Part shown: positions 8,475-9,663 of the stretch, in pieces | Layout: each line of letters starts with the position of its first letter | How positions within the stretch are numbered: the stretch's first letter is position 1 | Assembly (NCBI GenBank): GCA_050260215.1 | Contig: JBLNBU010000107.1 | Span: forward strand, 1-9,663 | Source of the DNA: JBLNBU01 sp050260215 | GTDB taxonomy: Bacteria > Pseudomonadota > Alphaproteobacteria > Rhodospirillales > Magnetospirillaceae | DNA length: 9,663 nt | Direction of reading: 5' to 3' | Translations under genes and position numbers: made by a program | The notes under the pieces: model-generated | The model's database searches: none | What the model was told of the DNA's origin: nothing | The model's input: the letters and a program-made list of their open reading frames with translations, nothing else

Positions 8475-9482
8475 ATGTGGCACCAACGCGTCATAGCCGC
8501 CGCCGTCGCGGTCCTGCTGTTGCTGGCGGGAACGGCCGAGGCCGCCGATTCGGCGGTCCTGCTGGTCTATCACCGCTTCGGTGACGAACGCACGCCGGCC
8601 AGCAACACCCGCCTCGACCAGCTCGACGCCCACATCGCCGAGCTGACCTCGGGCGGCTACCGCGTGCTGCCGCTGCCCGAGATCGTCGCCGCCCTCAAGG
8701 ACGGCCGCCCGCTGCCCGACAAGGCGGTGGCGATCACCGTCGACGACGGCTGGCGGTCCGTCTACACCGAGGCGTGGCCGCGCTTCAAGAAGGCCGGGCT
8801 GCCGTTCACCGTGTTCATCGTCACCGACGAGACCGACCGCGGCGGGGCCGACTACATGAGCTGGGCCCAGGTGCGCGAAATGGCCGCCGCCGGGGTCACC
8901 ATCGGCAGCCAGGGCGCGGCCCATCCCCATATTCCCAAGCTGACTACCGAGCAGGTCGCCGCCGACCTCGAACGCGCCCGCGCGCGCTTCGACAAGGAGC
9001 TGGGAAGCGTGCCCGAGCTGCTGGCCTGGCCCTATGGCGAGACCAGCGCCGAGGCGGTGCAGGCGGCCAAGGCGGGCGGCGTCACCGCCGCCTTCGGCCA
9101 GCATTCGGGCGTGGCCTTCGCCGGTGCCGACCGCTTCTTCCTGCCGCGCTTCACCATGAACGAAACCTACGGCGAGATGGACCGCTTCCGCATGGCGGTG
9201 CGCGCGCTGCCGCTGCCGGTCGTCGACGTCACCCCGGCCGACCCCACGGTCAGGACCAACCCACCGCTGTTCGGCTTCACCCTGGCGCGCGACATCGAGG
9301 GCATCGATGCCCTTTCGTGCTTTTCGTCCCACGAAGGCCGGGTCAAGGTCGAGCGCCTGGGCCCGCGCATCGAGGTGCGCATGGCCCGCCCCCTGCCCGC
9401 CGGCCGCGCCCGCCTGAACTGCACCGTGCCGACCCTGGAAGGCCGCTGGCGCTGGTTCGGCTGGCAGTTCAGCGTGCCGTGA
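8475..9482 (+). CDS. Secreted polysaccharide deacetylase (NodB/CE4 fold) with extra C-terminal domain
   Basis: A 335-residue exported protein. Residues 1-23 form a Sec signal peptide (hydrophobic AVAVLLLLAG, likely cleavage after AEA). The NodB-homology domain covers about 26-240: LLVYHRFGDE opens it, ITVDDGW (Asp90-Asp91) is motif 1, and AWPYGE is the motif 3 region. Such enzymes remove acyl, usually acetyl, groups from sugar polymers in the periplasm or envelope. Motif 2 reads SQGAAHPHI: the second His (His150) is present, but the usual first metal-binding His is Gln146, so classical Asp-His-His metal binding is incomplete. A C-terminal extension (about 262-335) is rich in beta-strand-like sequence and has Cys282 and Cys316, which could form a disulfide. 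ATG 8475 follows AAGGGG at 8459-8464. There are no polysaccharide synthesis genes nearby, so the polymer is unknown and catalysis is uncertain. Confidence 0.88.
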   Translation: MWHQRVIAAAVAVLLLLAGTAEAADSAVLLVYHRFGDERTPASNTRLDQLDAHIAELTSGGYRVLPLPEIVAALKDGRPLPDKAVAITVDDGWRSVYTEAWPRFKKAGLPFTVFIVTDETDRGGADYMSWAQVREMAAAGVTIGSQGAAHPHIPKLTTEQVAADLERARARFDKELGSVPELLAWPYGETSAEAVQAAKAGGVTAAFGQHSGVAFAGADRFFLPRFTMNETYGEMDRFRMAVRALPLPVVDVTPADPTVRTNPPLFGFTLARDIEGIDALSCFSSHEGRVKVERLGPRIEVRMARPLPAGRARLNCTVPTLEGRWRWFGWQFSVP

Positions 9483-9483
9483 C

Positions 9484-9536
9484 GTTCTTCTTTCGTCATG
9501 GCCCCCCGGGTCGAGCCTGGGGGTGACGAACAGAAC
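9484..9536. repeat. Palindromic intergenic element (REP-like)
   Basis: Just after the deacetylase stop, TTCGTCA (9492-9498) pairs with TGACGAA (9524-9530), CCCCC (9502-9506) pairs with GGGGG (9519-9523), and GTTC (9484-9487) pairs with GAAC (9533-9536), around a GGGTCGAGCC centre. The layout CGTCAT, C-run, TCGA, G-run, TGACG resembles the short dispersed palindromes common between genes in alphaproteobacteria. Neither strand has a T-tract after the stem, so it is not a standard intrinsic terminator, though it could still protect or end the deacetylase transcript. Only one copy is in the window. Confidence 0.5.
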
Positions 9537-9547
9537 GGAGGGCCCTA

Positions 9548-9663
9548 GGGTCCGGACTCATTTGAGCCACCATACGAGTGCAGCGACGAGGAAGACGGCC
9601 GAGAGGAACGTGTCCGCGCGTTTGTCGTAACGGGTGGCGATCCTTCGGAAGTCCTTCAGGCGG
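9548..9663 (-). mobile_element. IS5-family insertion sequence, one end only
   Basis: The last part of the window is the 3' end of a transposase gene, with its stop about 10 bases inside a probable element tip. The tip appears to start at GGGTCCGGACTC (from 9548), directly next to CTAG (9545-9548), which fits the YTAR target preference of IS427-type members of the IS5 family. The rest of the element, including the other inverted repeat and the second target copy, lies beyond base 9663. The tip position is therefore an estimate good to a few bases. Confidence 0.65.
9558..9663 (-). CDS. IS5-family transposase, C-terminal end (partial)
   Basis: Read on the - strand, the window edge enters an open frame giving 34 residues, starting RLKDFRRIATRYDKRADTF and ending in ALVWWLK before TGA (complement of 9558-9560). 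RLKDFRRIATRYDK is the well-known C-terminal signature of IS5-family (IS427-group) DDE transposases, just after the catalytic Glu, which would lie a few residues outside the window. The hydrophobic tail after it is also typical. Whether the complete gene is intact, or split into two frames as is common in this group, cannot be judged from here. Confidence 0.8.
   Translation of the reverse strand, partial: RLKDFRRIATRYDKRADTFLSAVFLVAALVWWLK

Noticed and set aside
9484..9536. Intrinsic terminator for the deacetylase gene
   Set aside because: The stem is good, but neither strand has a T-run after it, so it is listed as a palindromic repeat instead.

Overview
This is an ordinary-looking chromosomal stretch from a GC-rich Gram-negative bacterium, most likely an alphaproteobacterium of the Rhodospirillales (Magnetospirillum-like). 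That placement is inferred from the strong G/C preference at third codon positions, the gene families present, the PAS-rich membrane kinase and the IS5-type transposase tail; no marker gene confirms it. Coding density is very high and no gene-free stretch exceeds about 100 bases. No tRNA, rRNA or CRISPR array is visible.

Left part (1-4584, + strand): the 3' end of an RND efflux adaptor gene overlaps or abuts a full AcrB-type RND permease gene, forming a tripartite-pump operon without its outer-membrane channel in view. A C-rich 46-base gap separates this from a glycosyltransferase family 9 gene (ADP-heptose:LPS heptosyltransferase type), an envelope function that may be read through from the pump operon.

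Middle (4585-7780, + strand): a well-formed sigma-70-like promoter (TTGACC, 17 bases, TAGGAT) drives apt, adenine phosphoribosyltransferase. Next comes a leader with two mutually exclusive hairpins, then an 848-residue membrane histidine kinase with about seven N-terminal membrane segments, three PAS domains and a HisKA/HATPase core. The middle PAS has the residues that bind and sense haem-bound oxygen in FixL. No response regulator is in the window.

Right part (7781-9663): a RutE-type malonic semialdehyde reductase gene on the - strand converges on the kinase gene, and a stem-loop spans both stop codons. It is divergent from a secreted NodB-type polysaccharide deacetylase (+ strand) with one altered metal-ligand position and an extra C-terminal domain. 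After it come a palindromic intergenic repeat and the end of an IS5-family insertion sequence (transposase 3' end on the - strand) that runs off the window, apparently inserted at a CTAG site.

The genes do not form one obvious pathway; envelope maintenance (efflux, LPS, polysaccharide) is the commonest theme. I found no convincing new multi-gene system. The points most worth a second look are the FixL-like PAS, the switch-like kinase leader, the variant deacetylase and the C-rich tract before the heptosyltransferase gene.
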